The notes under the pieces: generated by a model
Database searches by the model: none
What the model saw: the letters and a program-made list of their open reading frames with translations, nothing else
Told to the model about the DNA's origin: nothing
In this document: in pieces, positions 44,218-54,480 of the stretch
Position numbering within the stretch: the first letter of the stretch is position 1
Layout of the letters: each line of letters starts with the position of its first letter
From: Pachyseris speciosa
Lineage: Eukaryota; Cnidaria; Anthozoa; Scleractinia; Pachyseridae
NCBI GenBank assembly: GCA_016490735.1
Contig: JAEMWC010000053.1
Coordinates: 153,501-217,500, forward strand
Length of the DNA stretch: 64,000 nt
Direction: 5' to 3'
Program-made: the position numbers and the translations under genes

Positions 44218-44682
44218 CAAAAGATTAACTTACCTATCATTTGAAACCACGATGACGAACACCTTTCATAAAAGTAAGTTGCTACAAAACAAAACAAAAG
44301 TGCATGACTGGAGAATAATTGGGAGAAACTAAATTACCATACAAAGAATATTATCTAATATTAAACGTACTAAAAACTAAGAGGTGAAACTTAAACGAGC
44401 CCCAAAGCTAACCTAATTAAATTAAATCGAATTCTTGTCTCTTACAAGTCACCCCAGATTTGAGATTGACAGTAAAAATTAGGTAAAATTAATTTTAATG
44501 CAACTCAAAGCTAACCTAATTAAACTACATACTTGTCACTCACAAGTTACATCTGCTTTAAAATTGACACAAATAATGTAATAGATCGGACTTAAAACTG
44601 CTTAAAGAAGGTGCATGCATGATGTCCGATGGGATACTATTCCGGTCTGTTATGTAGCGATTAAAAAAAGAAAAGCTGAAGG

Positions 44683-44799
<117 letters not shown>

Positions 44800-44888
44800 T
44801 TGATTTGCAGAACTGTTGTCAGAGTGCTCAATAGAAAAACTAGAGCATTAATATTTGAAGACAGTCTGATCAACTGAAGATTTGACTT

Positions 44889-44953
44889 GGCATATTTATT
44901 ACTATATAGTTTCGTACCGCACAACCTGTACGGCACTCATCAGATAAATAGCC
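44889..44953 (-). ncRNA. Hammerhead ribozyme, left arm
   Basis: Mirror copy of 45140-45204 on the minus strand: identical core and stems. See that entry for the pairing. Confidence 0.85.
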
Positions 44954-45139
44954 AAATGTAAAATTACAACGTAAAGCTGGTAACTATATATACAGGAGGA
45001 GTGGAAAAGTATTAGATTACAACGGTTTCTATTGTTAAGTTAAGTTTCTATTGTTAAGAAGTAGAAACCGTTGTAATCTAATACTTTTCCACTCCTCCTG
45101 TATATATAGTTACCAGCTTTACGTTGTAATTTTACATTT

Positions 45140-45204
45140 GGCTATTTATCTGATGAGTGCCGTACAGGTTGTGCGGTACGAAACTATATAGTAATAAATA
45201 TGCC
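45140..45204 (+). ncRNA. Hammerhead ribozyme, right arm
   Basis: Stem I GGCTATTTAT with ATAAATATGCC (one bulged T), core CTGATGA, stem II GTGCCG with CGGTAC (one G-U) around TACAGGTTGTG, GAAA, stem III ACTA/TAGT with a two-base loop, cleavage triplet GTA. All invariant bases are present. This is the most complete stem I of all copies in the window. Confidence 0.9.
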
Positions 45205-45235
45205 AAGTCAAATCTTCAGTTGATCAGACTGTCTT

Positions 45236-45238
<3 letters not shown>

Positions 45239-45302
<64 letters not shown>

Positions 45303-45317
45303 TTATATATATATTTA
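45239..45317. repeat. (TA)n microsatellite
   Basis: Long TA array between the palindrome and the next R1 copy. Confidence 0.95.
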
Positions 45318-47550
45318 GCCAGGCCAAGCTTAAAATCGGAGCTGCACACTATCACCGAGCAACTTCGAATTGCTTTCCTTGGGCCAGTTTAATTTGTGTC
45401 CAAAACAACTGAGCAGCACCAGGGAAAATGAAGAGTTTCTATAGCAAACATTTGCAAAAACTATACAGACAATCTTGGGTCCAAACTACTTTTAGATGAA
45501 AGCGTAAAGGAATTCAAAGCGGATCAAAAACAAAACACTGCAACCAAACAAAGTAGGATGCGAATGTTTGTTCGAAGAAGGAGAAGGTAGAGAAATTATC
45601 AAGACTAGCTAGTAATAAAAAATAGCTTGTACTTGTACTTGTATTGTACGTAGAAAAGGCAAAAAAGGCTACAAACTGATCGTTTAGAGCAGTCAACAGG
45701 AATTATCATTCAATACTTTTTCCCTCCCTTTTCATTGGCCCAGAGTCTACCACGTGACCTACAAATAACTGCCTACAAATAATGGTCTGCTCGTGCGCAG
45801 TACACCGTCCAACTGTGATTTTGCTGCAAATAATATTCTGCTCATACGTATTTGTGTCCACGCCTCCAAGCTCTTCAAATATAGTGAAAAATGGCAGATC
45901 GTTTCACGCGTACTAACAATAATTATGAAAAACAAGCTCGGATAAAACTATTATTGAACTCTGTTTTCGCGAAATAAGGTGATTTGTCAGTTTCTCGCAG
46001 ATCAATAATTTGCCTCAGCCTTCGGCCACTGAGAAAACACGATATTTTGCTCAACCTCGTCCAATAATTGTTTATTGACCGCGGTTCATAAACAACAGAA
46101 CAACAAAACATTACAAGAAAACAAAGCACAATACGAATAATGTTTCTTCGAAGATTCTTGGAGAAGGTGGAGAAATTAGACAAGTAACAAGAATATCTTG
46201 TATTAAGCTAGAAAAATTGCTGCACAATTTTGACATAAATGTCCATAGAAAAGACAAAAAAGAGGTCCGCTCCTGATCGTTTAGAGCAGTCAACAGGAAT
46301 CACAGGTAGCAATCACTCGGAACGCGACACAGCTGAATAATAGCGCCATTTCCCACAAAATCTTTCCTTGGCTAAGGAGACACCACACCCTAAAGTGATT
46401 TGATAGTTTTACTGTTACTTCCCATGTCTTCCGAAGAACCTTCTTCAATTAATGATTCTCAGTGGCAAAACATCATCCAGTTAACGAACAAAGCGCTTCC
46501 CAAACAACACGAGCATTTCTCTCGCAGACCGGCCCACTATAAAATTTATCAAACCAGCCACCTAGTCAATCCATTTAGCTGTTTTTAACATCCAAACACT
46601 GATTCTTACCGGTTCAAACAAATTAACACGACATGTTTATAGACGGAAATGACGTGTGAATGGCGCTGGTTTTTGACACTTTTGAAAGCTTTTTGACAAC
46701 TTTATGTCAGATTTTGAGACGTCCACATGCATTTCATCGGCTTTTTTTTTACTCGAGCTGAAGTTTCTTCCTTCTATAAAGTTCAATCAAGTTAATTAGT
46801 TTTAATTAATGCGTATACAGACGCGTACACAGCCAGGAAAAATTTCCAATCGTTGATCCTTACCGGTTCAAACAAACAAACAAAAATTAATCAAAGTTAG
46901 AGGGCAAAAATTGGGTTGTCTACAGTCTTAGGACGAAGATTTTTAACTTTTTCAATGAAGTGTGAAGTGCGCTAGTTTTTGGCAGCATTTTATCATATTT
47001 TGAGACGTGCACATGCATTTGATCGGCTATTTTCCCCTCGAGTTTCAATTTTTGCCTTCAATCAGGGCCGTAGCTAGCATGAGGCGAACCGTGGCACTTG
47101 CCTCGGTAAAAATGTTGAGTTTATGGTATTTTTTATCGTGTGTGTCTTACGAAAATATAAAGCAGTATCTCCAGTTTCACAGTTGTGTTAAAGCATTTGC
47201 TTGAGGTTTCTGTTAAGGGCCATACAATTTAAAGAGGTGTTTTTTTCCTTTTTACCGGCATTGCCTCAATAACAATTTTCGTCCGTCTACGGCTCCGAAA
47301 ATACAATGCCGATACCGCTAATAGATCATAAGTTTCTTCTCTTACAGTCTTCAGTGTTTTTGTTTGTTTTTCTAACGATTTCCTGCTAAAATGCGCAAAA
47401 CGAAAAAGGTTTATCTCGAGTGTGAGTTTTCACTTGGCATACATGGAGGGGCGGACGTACGTACGTACGTACGGTGGCCATTACCAAATTTTCTCGAGCA
47501 GATGGGTTACCATATTTTCTTAACCCTGGTGATCGGCGCGCAGAGCTCCG
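45308..47550 (+). repeat. Repeat R1, internally deleted copy
   Basis: Starts like R1 (TTTAGCCAGGCCAAGC, AAATCGGAGCTGC) and then jumps to sequence matching 15850-18012: GATGAAAGCGTAAAGGAATT, CGTAGCTAGCATGAGGCGAA, TATCTCGAGTGTGA, GTTACCATATTTTCTTAACC. It also carries a stretch at 45715-46080 not seen in the full copy. Confidence 0.75.
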
Positions 47551-47707
47551 CTGTTATATTTTATGTATTACGCACATTTGATTATATTGCCATGTGAATT
47601 TGCGCGTTAGAATAATAAAATTATTCAATCAAAAACATTTGTTTCCTGCTCCGGAAACATAATAAAAGTTAAAAGTTTTACAAACTCGGAGCTAAAAGTT
47701 AAAACTT

Positions 47708-47758
47708 ATGAAATATTTCGTCCGTTTTTTTTCAACCGGACTTCATCAGTCAATGATA
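47708..47758 (-). ncRNA. Hammerhead-like motif, PLE G
   Basis: Minus strand: CTGATGA, stem II GTCCG...CGGAC around an A-rich loop, GAAATATT. Core and stem II are convincing. Stem I is weak (TGA with TCA only), so activity is doubtful or needs a partner copy. Confidence 0.6.
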
Positions 47759-47792
47759 TGAATGTTAAAAAGATGAATTTTAAAAAGGGGTT

Positions 47793-49823
47793 TTAACGCC
47801 TCTTGGGGGTTAGAATTGTGTCATAGATAGCTGCTAATTCGTAACCATTGTCTCTGTTTAACGCCGGTTTCGTAAGTTTAATTTGAATAGCTTCTTTTAT
47901 CCTGCGTTTGAAGGTGTTACCTTCGGTTGATAGTACTTTTGTCTTATTTGGGTCCACCGAGTGGCCCTCCAGGCGACAATGCTCGTGAATAGCTGATGAA
48001 CTTCTTGATTGGTGTTCTTTCACTCTGATTTCCAGAGAGCGGGCCATTTCGCCAACGTACTCCTTGTTACACTTCTCACAATGGATCTGGTACACAGTAC
48101 CGCATTTCTTGAGATTGACAGTTGTGTCCTTGACACGTACCAATTGTGATCTTAGAGAATTGACGGGCTTATGAATAAGTGTGACCTCGTGTGCCTTGAA
48201 AGCTCTTTGCAGGCGTTCCGAGATTCCTTTGATGTATGGCGTTGATGCATAGATTTTCTTCTCATTTTGAAGCTCTTCGGTATCTTCTGTTGTAGATTTT
48301 GGATGTGGTATTGTTAGCATCCATTCTGGATAGTTATTCATTTTTAGAGCTTGCTTGACGTGCTGTGTTTCTCTAGTTCTGTCATCGTTTTCCGTAACCA
48401 AGGTCTGAGCTCTCAACATCAGGGTGTTAACCACAGCTCTTTTGTGTTGTAGATGATGGTTTGATTGGAAGTTTAGGTACTGGTCCGTGTGCGTAGGTTT
48501 GCGGTACACGGAGATCTTGGTAGAACCATCTTGGTTAATACTCACACAGGTATCAAGGAAAGGAATCCTGCCATCCTTTTCTTGTTCCGAAGTGAACTGG
48601 ATATGTTGGTCAATGGAGTTTAGATGTTCTGAGAAGGAATCGATGGCGTTTTCGTGAATCTTGGCCATCGTGTCATCCACATATCGATACCACATAGTTG
48701 GAGGGGTGGGGGCGGTGTCCAGAGCTCTGCTCTCAAACTGTTCCATGTAGAGATTGGCCACTACAGGAGAAATCGGAGACCCCATGACGGCTCCTCTCTT
48801 TTGTTTGTAGAATTCACCCTGGAATGTGAAGTATGTGCTCGAGAGGCACATCTCTAGTAGAACAGATAATTGGGCGATATCTAACGGGCATCTATCCGGT
48901 AAGCTCTGGTCACTTTCCAGTTTGGCTCTGACAACTGGAATGGCTTCATTGATCGGAATGCTGGTGAACAGTGAGGAAACATCGTATGAAACGAGTTTCT
49001 GTCCAGGGGGTACTTCAAGTTCTGCAATCTTGTTGACAAAGTCTTCACTGTTGACGATGTGATGACTGTTGAGGCCAACAAGAGGTTTCATAATCTTAGC
49101 AAGGAACTTGGCAGTATCGTACATCACGATACCAATGCTCGAAACTATTGGCCGTAGCGGTACGTCTTTCTTGTGAATCTTGGGTAGCCCGTAGAACTTT
49201 GGGACATACTCTGCTGTGGGGTAAAGTTGATTGTAAAGATAATTAGGGATTCTCTCTTCTTTGCGCCACTCCTTCAAGGTTTGAATGAGTTTGTTTTTGA
49301 TGGCTCTGGTTGGGTCAGATGTCAGTTTTTCATACGTATTGGTATCGTCTAGAAGAGCCTTCACCTTGTTGTGATAATCTTGTTTGTTTAGGATTACCGT
49401 AGTGCGCCCTTTGTCCGCTGGTAAGATTACAATTGAATCGTCTTTCGCCAGAGCCTTAATGGCTTCCCTTTCAGCTCTGCTGATGTTCGATCTTGGGGGT
49501 TTGCTCTTGCTTACGATTTTAACTACTTCATTTCTCAGGCTCTCGGCTTGGCTTTTATCTTTTAGTTGATTACAGGCCAGTTCAGTGGCTGCCACGATCT
49601 CATCAACTGGGATCTTTGATGGAGTTACGTTAAAATTCAGACCTTTCATGAGAACCGAGCGTTCACTATCGGAAAGAGGGCGGTCAGAGAGATTCATAAC
49701 CCACTTTGTCTGATCAATGTTGGTGTCTCCAAGGTTTGTCGTCGGTGATCGAGTTTCTTCTTTACTCAGTAGGCGCTCAAACTTTTGCCTCTGGCGGCTC
49801 TTTGCCATCTCAAAGTGCGACAA
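47793..49823 (-). CDS. PLE G reverse transcriptase-GIY-YIG endonuclease, 676 codons
   Basis: Single open frame. The N-terminal PLE region has NLSDRPLSDSERSVLMKGLN and IVILPADKGRTTVILNKQDY; then KFYGLPKIHKKDVPLRPIVS, SYDVSSLFTSIPINEA (motif A), RGAVMGSPISPVVANLYMEQ (motif B), MWYRYVDDTMAKI (catalytic YVDD), GRIPFLDTCV and YRKPTHTDQYLNF. The C-terminal endonuclease has GTVYQIHCEKCNKEYVG, then RVKEHQSRSS, HEHCRLEGH and KPALNRDNGYEL. No internal stop or frameshift. The first ATG-like start is MAKSRQRQKF (about 49808); the listed start is TTG. The family residue after YVG-E is Thr in relatives and Met here. Possibly still functional apart from the N-terminal stop upstream. Confidence 0.92.
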   Translation of the reverse strand: MSHFEMAKSRQRQKFERLLSKEETRSPTTNLGDTNIDQTKWVMNLSDRPLSDSERSVLMKGLNFNVTPSKIPVDEIVAATELACNQLKDKSQAESLRNEVVKIVSKSKPPRSNISRAEREAIKALAKDDSIVILPADKGRTTVILNKQDYHNKVKALLDDTNTYEKLTSDPTRAIKNKLIQTLKEWRKEERIPNYLYNQLYPTAEYVPKFYGLPKIHKKDVPLRPIVSSIGIVMYDTAKFLAKIMKPLVGLNSHHIVNSEDFVNKIAELEVPPGQKLVSYDVSSLFTSIPINEAIPVVRAKLESDQSLPDRCPLDIAQLSVLLEMCLSSTYFTFQGEFYKQKRGAVMGSPISPVVANLYMEQFESRALDTAPTPPTMWYRYVDDTMAKIHENAIDSFSEHLNSIDQHIQFTSEQEKDGRIPFLDTCVSINQDGSTKISVYRKPTHTDQYLNFQSNHHLQHKRAVVNTLMLRAQTLVTENDDRTRETQHVKQALKMNNYPEWMLTIPHPKSTTEDTEELQNEKKIYASTPYIKGISERLQRAFKAHEVTLIHKPVNSLRSQLVRVKDTTVNLKKCGTVYQIHCEKCNKEYVGEMARSLEIRVKEHQSRSSSAIHEHCRLEGHSVDPNKTKVLSTEGNTFKRRIKEAIQIKLTKPALNRDNGYELAAIYDTILTPKRR

Positions 49824-50138
49824 ATGTGTTTTCTCGAAGAGACCGAGTCTGATGAGACATCATTCCAGTCCATCAAAATAAATAGAAACTGTGCCTTCAT
49901 CTTGATGAAATTCGCCCATGGTGCTGTTGTTTTGATGGATTACAAATTCGCTTCCTTCGGCTCGTCCATATATGCGAAAACCGTTCCACCCCCTGAGCAA
50001 TTATTCAAGATATTTTACCAAACTACCGACCATTTACAACCTTTCAGAGCAAACAAACTCTGCACTTTTGCAAAAAAGGATCCTAAACTGAAGCTTCAAC
50101 GTTGTTCTCGGACAATTTCATAATATTCATTCAACTTT

Positions 50139-50364
50139 GCTCGGGAAAGTTGCAACACGCTGAAAGGTTTTCGCGCCTTTTTGGTTAGTCATGTGATTGT
50201 TTCCTTTTTTTTTTCTCTTTCTCTGATTTCCTTTCTTTGACTTTATTTATTAAGAAAGAAAGGAACTCATAGAAAGAGAAAACAAAAAAGGAAACGTTTG
50301 TCCATCACAAGACTAAACAAAAAGGGCGCGAAAACCTTTCGGCGGGTTGCAACTCTGCCGAGCA
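50139..50364. mobile_element. MITE, ~226 bp
   Basis: GCTCGGGAAAGTTGCAAC at the left and GTTGCAACTCTGCCGAGC at the right, continuing AAAGGTTTTCGCGCC with GGCGCGAAAACCTTT. The A/T-rich centre also folds. Confidence 0.8.
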
Positions 50365-50380
50365 GAGATTTTAATAAAAA

Positions 50381-50489
50381 AATTATTCTACTCGACTTGC
50401 TGGATATGAAATGATGATAACCAACTCGGCGCTACGGGCCTCGTTTGTTGTTTATCACTTCATATCCAGCAAGCCCGAGTAGAATAATT
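50381..50489. mobile_element. Hairpin MITE, ~109 bp
   Basis: AATTATTCTACTCG...CTTGCTGGATATGAA at the left and TTCATATCCAGCAAG...CGAGTAGAATAATT at the right are inverted repeats. It lies 16 bases from the previous MITE. Confidence 0.85.
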
Positions 50490-50654
50490 GTTAAATAGCG
50501 GCTGCCAGAATCTCCTTTACATGCTGACGTCCGACCTCTCTGTAAACCGCCATCAAACCGCACGTGTGATATGTGTGTTATATAAACCGTTGCCATTATG
50601 TATCTGGTTAAGAAGATGGCATTGATACTAGATTTGGACAGATATATGGGGAGC

Positions 50655-50740
50655 AAGGATGGCGTAATGGTACGGTGAGAGCACTCGCCTCCAATGCGGC
50701 CCGGGTTCGATTTCCGGACTCGGCGTCATATGTGGGATGA
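50655..50740 (+). mobile_element. tRNA-derived SINE head
   Basis: GGCGTAATGGTACGGTGAGA acts as the A-box region and CCCGGGTTCGATTTCCGG is a near-perfect B box with a stem. The acceptor stem does not close cleanly, so it is a SINE rather than a tRNA gene. Confidence 0.65.
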
Positions 50741-51665
50741 GTTTCGGGTACTTCGGGTACTCAATATGATCCGGAATTGTTTCTCCGTTGAATTACTGTT
50801 AAGTGTCACCATGGTTAAACAAAGTCGGTTTCGATTTGGTTTTAGTATACATCTGTGTAATCAAATGGTTTCGATTGAAATTAGAAAATAATTTCACGCG
50901 CTTCTTAAAATCATTTCCTTATTTGACGGGTATCCCATTAGTTTGGATTACCTTTTAATATCATAGGTGGCAAATTACGATCACAATCGCGGGTTTTTGG
51001 CTTGTTTATTGCATGCGCTTATGAAATTTGGCTAAAGGTCACAATTTTTCTGAATTTTCCGATAAAAAACTGCTTTAAAATTATTCTTTTTTTATTGTTT
51101 GAACGTTGAGTCAGCTGTCAAATCTTCCTTATCAGCAAACTCGGAGTTTGATTGGTTGTGGAAGGGTGGTCCAATTTTTAATGGTCCACCCCAAGAGCGC
51201 GCGAAATGAAAACAGCTGCCATGATACGGACGTTGTCAATGTAAGTCATTTGAGTCGGGTTTTAATAGCTCAGAGCTGTAAACATAGGTGCTAAGTGTTT
51301 TGTTTGCTGTTAGTGGAGAAACAACGACAATATATCGTCTATTTCTACCGATCTATTCCTCAACAAAACGTTAAGAAAACAAGAAATTTGAGTTAAGGTG
51401 TACCTTTGAAGCTACCTATGGGTTCTCAAGCATTTTGTGTTATTGCATTACCAATTCAATAAAGTTGTTGTTTTTGTTGTTGTTCTTTTTGTTGTTTTTA
51501 AATACGATTCTCACAGGTCAGACTCAAACTGCCCATTAATGTGTCCACTAAACTTGTCGATAACCAATTATTTCTTTACGGTTTAGTTCGAAATAATATC
51601 TCAGACTGTTAATGCATAGCACTGTTCCTGAGTTTACGCTTCATTTGGTTTTATTTTCTTGACAG

Positions 51666-51809
51666 CTCCTACAATGAATATTTTTCTTCGAAGCGAGGGC
51701 TGTGAGGACCCTGGAAAAACTGCATGTGGTAGAGCTTTCATCAAAGTCAATAATCAAGGCTACTCTCTCCACTCGAGAGGAGTTAATGTTGTGACTTTTT
51801 CTGCGGAAG
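51666..51809 (+). CDS. ILEI unit 2, exon 1
   Basis: A 144-nt exon, phase 1 in and out, between tttcttgacag and GGAAG|GTACAT. It encodes APTMNIFLRSEGCEDPGKTA, CGRAFIKVNNQGYSLHSRGV and NVVTFSAEG. It aligns residue by residue with exon 3 of unit 1 (FMDMYVRSEGCDDPGKTLPC...). It is either the second domain of the same gene or a tandem paralogue; no signal peptide exon was found just upstream. Confidence 0.8.
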
Positions 51810-52089
51810 GTACATTCATAACATTTTGTCTATTTAGAGATGTATTATTCAATGACTAACACAGGCATACTCGAAAAAGTAATTCCGAGCTCTCCCAACA
51901 GAAACACAACCGTGGAACCTATCCCTCTGCAATTACTAGCCTAGATGCTTTACCATTCAAAGAGTTTGTCATTTCTTTCTTTTCTTTTTCATTTATTGAG
52001 TCATTCATTCAGTCATTCATTTTATCGATTTATACATTTGTTCGACGCAACAGACCAAACGAACAAGAAAGTAGTTATAACTGCATTTG

Positions 52090-52270
52090 CTAATTGGACC
52101 ATTACTCTATTGATCGATCGATCGATTGATCTATCCATCCAATGACCTGTCATTCATTCATTCAATCAATCAATCAATCGATGATTCATCCACTCACTCA
52201 TTTCATGCATCCAATCAGTCATTTAGTCTAGTAATCAATCAGTCAGCTAGTCAGTAAGTCAGTCGGCCAG
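52090..52270. repeat. Degenerate ATTC/AATC tetranucleotide tract
   Basis: Runs of GATCGATCGATTGATC, CATTCATTCATTC, AATCAATCAATCAATCG and GTCAGTCAG in the intron between the ILEI unit 2 exons. Confidence 0.85.
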
Positions 52271-52364
52271 TTAATCAAATTTTCCAACATACCATGCATG
52301 TAATTCCTCCAGAGCTTAATCAATGAGGAAATCATTAACTAATCGTTGACTTTCCTTATTGCAG

Positions 52365-52455
52365 GTGTATTCTTGGAAACCAGAGCTTTTGATACCCATG
52401 GACTTTCAAAAGCTGGTCAAAGTGCAGCGAATTATCTAAATATTCTGTCTGGAGA
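52365..52455 (+). CDS. ILEI unit 2, exon 2
   Basis: 91 nt, phase 1 in and 2 out, with acceptor ccttattgcag and donor GGAGA|GTAAGC. It encodes VFLETRAFDTHGLSKAGQSA and ANYLNILSG. The length and phases are the same as exon 4 of unit 1. Confidence 0.82.
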
Positions 52456-53420
52456 GTAAGCATTTTGTTTCTCTTTTACAGTTCGTGACTCAAGCACAAA
52501 TAGCTTCCGCCACCATTCCACCAATAGCGTAGCTCCGTTACCCACTACATAAACCACTCACAACCAACAATTTCTCGATTCCGCGTCTTGAGGAAGAGCC
52601 AATGCTTTAAATGTCTGCGCTCGAACCTTTTCAAGTTGGCCAATTTATCATTATCAACTCTCTTGATAAAGCTAAATTCGTTTTCACACACCCCACCTAA
52701 GGTGAAGCAAGGAAATTTAAAGGTGAGGAGCTTAAATAGAGTGACAGAGAAGCTGATTATCTGACAGCATCTTACACATATGACGGTTTAATGTTTTGAA
52801 ATTATGACTTATTCGCCGGTTAGTTTAACTAACAATAGAATTAACAAAACAGGAAATCGGAGCTGGCAGATGCACGCCGCGAACGTTGGCTAGCTATATA
52901 TGACGTAAATTACAAGTCGCAAGGCCTTACCTCTTTTACGTAAATTTGTTTTAACTTACTGCACACTAACTACATTAGTGCATTGGTTACGTGGGTCCGC
53001 ATTTAAAAGTAGCTTTTAATTTGAGCAAATTAAAAAAAGCCCAGTCGCATACATTCAATGGTTGTCTCATACGCACCACGTGAACTTACCTGTATCCTTT
53101 ATTGCCCACGAAGATGACGTTGTGTGGTTCGTATGATCCATAGATGGAATTAACGCTGAGTTACGGGATTTAACTAACTTCAATTGAAACAAAATTTCTC
53201 GGGAGATCCCGACCGACATTAATCAACTTTTCGATTACCGCTCTTCCAGGGCCAGCGACTAGTATGCAAGAGAACGGTGGTTCCGGCTTACTAATATTAA
53301 AAGTACATACTACCCAAGGATGGTCTGCAACAGAATCAAACGTCCAAAGAATATTTAGTGATTCATGGATGCGAATTACGGCCATGAAGGCTCATGAAGG
53401 TTTGTTTGTTTTTTCCTAAG

Positions 53421-53649
53421 AAAAATTGTGCTCGTGGCATTTCAGGACGAAGCATCAAGCCATATAGGACCCGTTCCCGATGCACTAGAAAGACTAGGCG
53501 CAAGGCCTCCATTTATTCTAGATTATCGGGGTTCATTTGCTTTGGCCGGTTACGCAGGCTCATACATGCCACCCTGGATCAGTCAGGCGGAGGCTAGAAG
53601 AGGACAAGGTCCAAGCATAGTGACGGTATCGGTTGAACTACGTAGGTAA
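53421..53649 (+). CDS. ILEI unit 2, exon 3
   Basis: Starts after ttttttcctaag. It encodes KIVLVAFQDEASSHIG, ALERLGARPPFILDYRGSFA, LAGYAGSYMPPWISQAEARR and GQGPSIVTVSVELR. A stop TAA follows at 53647-53649. A donor at CGTAG|GTAACT or TAC|GTAGGT could instead continue to another exon; the second keeps the phase used by unit 1. The ILEI fold is complete. Confidence 0.8.
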
Positions 53650-53759
53650 CTCTTTGTAAATATAAAATAGACTTGCATAGTTTACCAGTTTGAGATAGGA
53701 AAGGAATGTCCAGTGTTTGAAAATTGGCATATTATGTATCTTCGAACCTTACTTTCTTC

Positions 53760-54480
53760 GGTCATCTTTTTTATTTTTATTTTATCTTATTAAAACAATT
53801 TATTTAATTACAAACTAACTGAAATCCCTATATAACTTACATAATATTTACATAATACTTACATCACGACATATTACAACTTACATCACGATACTAGCAT
53901 ACCATACCTACATACCAAATGTTAATTACTAACATTATTTACAGGAGGCTTACGTACTATTGCAAAAACAAAATAAAATAAATAAATAAAACTTACATAA
54001 TACTAACATATACGCACATACAATAACGGATTAAATGTTCATCAATTGTCCAAATAACTAATATTTCTCTTGTAATTAACCTGTAGTATTATAATTGCTG
54101 CTCTCCGTATCTCTTGACAAAGGAGAAGGAAACTAAAGGTTATTTTCCAGGATAAAAGCTCCCCATTTCACATTGGAACTTCTCAAATACCCAGTTTTGA
54201 CAGCATAACGTCTTTCATAGTCAAGACAATTTAACACAATTCGAAAAAAGATTCTCTTGATGGATGAAGGCACATTGTTTTCGAGTAATAAATGTGATAC
54301 CTCGCGATTAAAAGTACATGCTGAAAAAGCAGGTTTGTAGTATCGTTCACAGAGCCTATGAAAAAGTCTTGATTAGGGACGCAAGAGCTGTTTCTCGTCC
54401 AGGTACCGTTCTCATTCCAGAAATATTTAACAGCACGACAGTCCCAAAAAAAGTGTAGGAGAGTTTTTGAGCTTCTTTTT
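53760..54480 (-). mobile_element. LINE 3' end, L1/Tx1-like (broken)
   Basis: Minus-strand translation of about 54480-54140 gives LLHFFWDCRAVKYFWNENGT, the zinc-finger-like tail after L1-type reverse transcriptases (xHLFWxCxxVxxFW). It continues with LLIARYHIYYSKTMCLHPSR. Stops follow. The AT-rich 3' region extends to about 53760. Confidence 0.65.

Larger units (their letters stand above)
41560..44275 (+). mobile_element. Penelope-like element E, nearly full length
   Basis: Starts with GTGACTCAATCCTGAGACAA (41571), the same string found at its 3' end (44202), so it is flanked by direct terminal copies (pLTR-like). It has a long RT frame, then the endonuclease in another frame. The ribozyme core is missing at the 3' end (junction 44186/44187). 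The right end, near CGAACACCTTTC, matches the end of the copy at 55515. Confidence 0.85.
44851..45242. repeat. Perfect 180-bp inverted repeat with two hammerheads
   Basis: 44851-45030 and 45063-45242 appear to be exact reverse complements, separated by 32 bases containing a direct repeat of TTCTATTGTTAAG. Each arm contains a complete hammerhead and flanking sequence like a PLE terminal repeat. (TA)n lies on both sides. No ORF is present. Confidence 0.9.
47700..49920 (-). mobile_element. Penelope-like element G, best preserved
   Basis: A minus-strand PLE with a complete RT plus GIY-YIG frame (47793-49823) followed by a hammerhead-like motif at 47708-47758. Upstream the coding sense continues (DEGTVSIYFDGLE, then LGLFEKTHLSHF), interrupted by one TGA at 49862-49860. 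I cannot identify the 5' terminal repeat. Confidence 0.85.

Noticed and set aside
48654..49062. Plus-strand ORFs inside PLE G
   Set aside because: Antisense shadows of the PLE reverse transcriptase; no motif of their own.
52080..52290. CRISPR-like spaced repeats (ATTC/AATC runs)
   Set aside because: No constant repeat-spacer length; it is a degenerate tetranucleotide tract in an intron of a eukaryotic gene.
53170..53385. Minus-strand 71-codon frame (ILWTFDSVADHPWVVCTFNI...)
   Set aside because: It looks moderately protein-like but lies in the intron just before an ILEI exon, has no partner exon with matching splice phase and no known motif.
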